Shown here in pieces: positions 61,096 through 64,000 of a stretch of DNA of 64,000 nucleotides. Origin of the DNA: Stenotrophomonas sp. BIGb0135 (GTDB lineage Bacteria; Pseudomonadota; Gammaproteobacteria; Xanthomonadales; Xanthomonadaceae); assembly GCF_024810105.1 (NCBI RefSeq), contig NZ_JANUDX010000006.1:1-64000 (forward strand), in the 5' to 3' direction. Position numbers and translations under genes: made by a program. Position 1 is the stretch's first letter. Each line of letters starts with the position of its first letter. The notes under the pieces were generated by a model that saw nothing but the letters and a program-made list of their open reading frames with translations, was not told the origin of the DNA and did not search any database.

Positions 61096-64000
61096 TCAGT
61101 AGCGGTAGGTCAGCGCCAGCCGCACGATCCGGCCCGGTGCCGGCATCACGCCCAGCGCCAGCGGGTCCAGGTAGTAGCGGTCGGTCAGGTTGTCCACGTT
61201 GAGGTCGACCGCGAACTGCTCGCTGGCCTGCCAGCTGGCGAACAGGTCCACCACCGTCGCCGGGCGGTACAGCTGCTGGATCGCCGACAGGCCCACGTTC
61301 CACTCCTTGTCCAGCTTGCTGATCGGGCCGCCGTTGTGGATGACCCGCGTGCCGACGCTCAGGCGCTGGTCGAACAGGCGCGAGCCCAGGGTCAGGTTGA
61401 CCGTGTAGCGGGGCGGGTTCTGCGTATTGCTGTACGACCCTTCGAAGCCGCCATCCACGCAGTCCGGGGTAGCGGCGAGCTCGGCGATCCTGCGCTGTAC
61501 GCCATAGGCGCGTCGCTCGGCGGCGATGTCCGGGGCGCAGGTCTTGGCCTCGATGTAGTAATGCGCCGACAGGTCGGCGAATACCTTGCCGGCGTCGTAG
61601 CTGGACTGGAACTCCAGGCCCGATACCTTGAAGCGCTCGATATTGCGGATGTAGCCGGCCGACAGCGTGCGGTAGTCGCGGGTGATCAGGTCATCGATGC
61701 GGGTGTTGAAGTAGGCCAGCTTGAAGGCGGTGGTATCGCCTTCGGTGAACATGCCCTGCCTGACCGTGCTCGCGCCCGCTTCCCAGGTGCCGGCACGCTC
61801 GGGCTTGAGCTCGCCGCCGACCGGCTTGGCCGCGGTGAACAGGCCGAGCGTGCTTTCGAACAGGCTGGGCAGCTTCACGCCCTCGGCGTACTTGATGTAC
61901 ACCATGCTGTCTTCGTCGAAGCGGTAGGTGACGCTGGCGGTGGGCATGAAGGCGTGGTCGGTGCGGCGGATCGGCTGCGACCAGGTCCAGCGGGTCGGCA
62001 CGATCAGGTCCTGCGCCTTGGTCAGGTCATGGAAATTCCAGCCGGTGATGTCGGCCACCGTGCCCTTCTTGTACGGCGACGCCAACAGCGAGGCCTCGGT
62101 GAACTGGCCGTTGGCATCGGGATACCAGTTGAGCATGGCGATGCGCTTGGCCAGGTACGCCGGCCGCTTCGGGTCGCCGTTGAGCAGCTGGGTGTAGCGG
62201 TACTGGCCGATCACCGACTCCTCCTCCACCGTGGCCAGGCGGTTGCGGTCGTGGATGCCGACCCGGTTGAAGCGCCCGCCCAGCAGTACTTCCCAGTGTT
62301 CGTCGGGCTGCCACTTCATGGACGCCACGGCGCTGTATTCCTTGCGCTCGGCGTTGCGCAGGAAGCGGTTGTTGATCAGGTCGTCATGCTTGATCGGCGC
62401 GCCCTTGCCCGGGCCGACGTCCTCGTTGCTGAAGGACAGGCCGTAGTCGAAGGTGAACAGGCCGCCGCCATCGGTGAGCAGATGGGTGGTGTTGGACACG
62501 TCCAGCCCCAGCCGCTCCTGGGTCATGTCGTTGCGGTAGGCGTCCTTGTAGCCCGGGTCGGTGTTGAACGTCGGGCCGTCATACCACTCGGTGCGCCGAT
62601 CGAAGTACCACGGGGTGATGCCGGTCAGGCCGTTGTACATCAGGCTGTCGGCCTGGGTGTACCAGAGGTTGGCCTTGAGGTCGACGAGGTCGTTGCCCGG
62701 GTCGAACCGGTAGCGCAGGTTGTAGGCATCCAGGTCCACGCTGCCCGGCGACCACTGCGGCACGCGGTCGCGGTCCACGCGGATGATCTGCGAGGCCATG
62801 ATCTCGCCCTGGTGGCCACTGTAGTGGCGGTAGCCGGCTTCCAGGGTCTGGCTGTCATCGATCCGCCAGGTGCCCTTGACCAGCACCGAGTTGGATTTGG
62901 AGGAGGTGTTGAACACTTCGGTGTTGGGCGGGTTCAACGGTGCCAGGGTGCGGCGGGTCTGCGGGAAGTCGTCATAGCCGTGCTTACCCGCGTAGTAGTT
63001 GCCGGTGTCGCGCCAGGCGTAGGCGGCCACCAGGTCGAACCGGTCCCAGTGCTTGCCACCGGCGATGTTGGCGAATTGCCCGCCCAGGCTGGTGCGGTCG
63101 GTGCGGGGTGCCGCATCGTAGGCCGGCACGTCGCGCGCGCTGCCGTTGGAGACGCCGGTGCGCACCCGCAGGCCCAGATCCTGGCCCTCGCGCAGCACGT
63201 CGCCAATCTTCAGCGTTTCCATCTCGACCACGCCCCCAATGCCGCCGGAGGCGTTGACGCCCAGGCTGGGGCCCTTGGTGACGGTCAGCGTCGACACCAG
63301 ATCCGGGTCCAGGTAGGTGCGCTGCGATTGGCCGGCATAGCCGCGGTAGGTATCCATGGTGGACTGGCCACCATCGATGATCACCGGAATGCGGCTCTGG
63401 CCCTGGATGCCGCGGATGTTGAGGTCGAGCGCATTGGCGGTGCGCGGATCGCCGGCGGTCACGCCGACCACGCCCTTGACGATGTCGGCGGTGGAGGTGC
63501 CGCGGAAGCGTTCGATGGTGGCGCGCGGCACGAACACGCTGGAGCCGGAGGTACGGTACGCATCCAGTGCCCGCGCTTCATTGCTGTCGCCATCCGCCGC
63601 CTGCTCGCCGGCCACGCGCAGCGCCGCGGTGACGATCACCCCGTCCTCGCGGCTGGCCGTCGGGGTGCGCTCCAAGGTCACCGCATCGGTGCCCACCGCG
63701 CGCATCGCCAAGCCACTGCCACGCAGCATCTGCTGCAGCGCCACCTGCGCATCGAGCTCGCCACTGACCGCACTGGAGCGCAGGCCGTCGGTAAGCGCGG
63801 CCGGCCACGCCACCTGCACGCCGGACTGGCGCATGTACACCCGCAACGCCTCGGCCAGCGGTTGCGCGGGGATGTCGAAGCGATGCGGGGTGGCAGTCCC
63901 GGCAACAGCGGACTGGGCCAGCACCGGCAGTGCAGGCACAACGGCCAGGCCCGCGGCCAACAAGGCGATGCACAGACGGGACGGGCGCAGGGTACGGCCC
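61096..64000 (-). CDS. TonB-dependent outer-membrane receptor, HasR-like with STN domain, 5' end outside the window
   Basis: At least 967 residues are visible. The frame is still open at base 64000, inside a signal peptide (RLCIALLAAGLAVVPALPVL), so the start codon lies just outside. A secretin/TonB short N-terminal domain (FDIPAQPLAEALRVYMRQSG to LRGSGLAMRAVG) implies signalling to a FecI/FecR pair, expected beyond the right edge. The plug (DIVKGVVGV, NIRGIQGQSRIPVIIDGG, VTKGPSLGVNASGG) is HasR-like. The barrel's final segment (NLTDRYYLDPLALGVMPAPG) resembles haem receptors. Together with the nearby heme oxygenase, haem or haemophore uptake is likely. Confidence 0.88.
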   Translation of the reverse strand, partial: GRTLRPSRLCIALLAAGLAVVPALPVLAQSAVAGTATPHRFDIPAQPLAEALRVYMRQSGVQVAWPAALTDGLRSSAVSGELDAQVALQQMLRGSGLAMRAVGTDAVTLERTPTASREDGVIVTAALRVAGEQAADGDSNEARALDAYRTSGSSVFVPRATIERFRGTSTADIVKGVVGVTAGDPRTANALDLNIRGIQGQSRIPVIIDGGQSTMDTYRGYAGQSQRTYLDPDLVSTLTVTKGPSLGVNASGGIGGVVEMETLKIGDVLREGQDLGLRVRTGVSNGSARDVPAYDAAPRTDRTSLGGQFANIAGGKHWDRFDLVAAYAWRDTGNYYAGKHGYDDFPQTRRTLAPLNPPNTEVFNTSSKSNSVLVKGTWRIDDSQTLEAGYRHYSGHQGEIMASQIIRVDRDRVPQWSPGSVDLDAYNLRYRFDPGNDLVDLKANLWYTQADSLMYNGLTGITPWYFDRRTEWYDGPTFNTDPGYKDAYRNDMTQERLGLDVSNTTHLLTDGGGLFTFDYGLSFSNEDVGPGKGAPIKHDDLINNRFLRNAERKEYSAVASMKWQPDEHWEVLLGGRFNRVGIHDRNRLATVEEESVIGQYRYTQLLNGDPKRPAYLAKRIAMLNWYPDANGQFTEASLLASPYKKGTVADITGWNFHDLTKAQDLIVPTRWTWSQPIRRTDHAFMPTASVTYRFDEDSMVYIKYAEGVKLPSLFESTLGLFTAAKPVGGELKPERAGTWEAGASTVRQGMFTEGDTTAFKLAYFNTRIDDLITRDYRTLSAGYIRNIERFKVSGLEFQSSYDAGKVFADLSAHYYIEAKTCAPDIAAERRAYGVQRRIAELAATPDCVDGGFEGSYSNTQNPPRYTVNLTLGSRLFDQRLSVGTRVIHNGGPISKLDKEWNVGLSAIQQLYRPATVVDLFASWQASEQFAVDLNVDNLTDRYYLDPLALGVMPAPGRIVRLALTYRY

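Overview
The window is a chromosomal stretch of a high-GC gammaproteobacterium of the Xanthomonadaceae, most probably Stenotrophomonas. The evidence is the GTAG-headed palindromic REP elements (SMAG type) in at least eight intergenic regions, the Xanthomonadales-like protein sequences, PPi-dependent phosphofructokinase beside a membrane H+-pyrophosphatase, and gammaproteobacterial gene orders (ygfB-pepP, zapA-6S RNA-fthC, gmk-yicC). Coding density is high. Most operon neighbours overlap by ATGA/GTGA or lie within a few bases. No rRNA, tRNA, insertion sequence, prophage or CRISPR array was seen.

Layout. 1-10349 is a surface-adhesion region on the minus strand: a trimeric autotransporter (its 3' end lies outside the window), a complete alpha-clade (CFA/I-Cbl type) chaperone-usher operon in the order pilin, usher, tip adhesin, chaperone, and a classical autotransporter. 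10.6-20.99 kb is housekeeping on the minus strand: gltA, L31 type B, a nucleoside hydrolase, ridA-recG, spoT, rpoZ, yicC-gmk. 21.1-28.6 kb runs on the plus strand: rph, a VOC protein, rdgB, hemW, a DUF1631-PilZ pair, pepQ. Then come ygfB-pepP (minus), a zapB-like coiled-coil gene, zapA, 6S RNA, fthC, an EVE protein, rpiA, a DUF192 lipoprotein and a SirB1 protein (plus), rubredoxin (minus), thiE and hemL (plus), azurin (minus), a HAD phosphatase (plus) and an ArgD-type aminotransferase (minus).

40.8-46.2 kb holds a voltage-gated-type K+ channel with a C-terminal zinc ribbon facing three paralogous DUF3829-like lipoproteins and an SDR. The gaps between the lipoproteins contain broken copies of the channel tail, a lipoprotein tail and the SDR tail, which are scars of repeated segmental duplication. 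46.3-59.2 kb carries a lipoprotein, a DUF2867 protein with a RIO/Kdo-type kinase, a DedA-PAP2-LssY fusion, a LON-substrate-binding protein, mpl, a probable sRNA, adk, pfp, an OB-fold protein, two small exported or membrane proteins, and hppA. The right edge (59.6-64.0 kb) is a haem-iron locus: heme oxygenase, a YbaN-like protein, a DUF2789 protein and a HasR-like TonB receptor whose start lies outside the window.

The most unusual non-coding content is the REP landscape. Each intergenic array has its own stem sequence, locally homogenised. One array is a strict 88-bp tandem of facing hairpins. Three genes take their TAG stop from the GTAG head of a REP, and two REP clusters sit beside GATC-phased short tandem repeats. 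The best candidates for something undescribed are the lipoprotein/channel duplication locus, the GATC-phased repeats and the terminator-bounded sRNA candidate near 52.5 kb.
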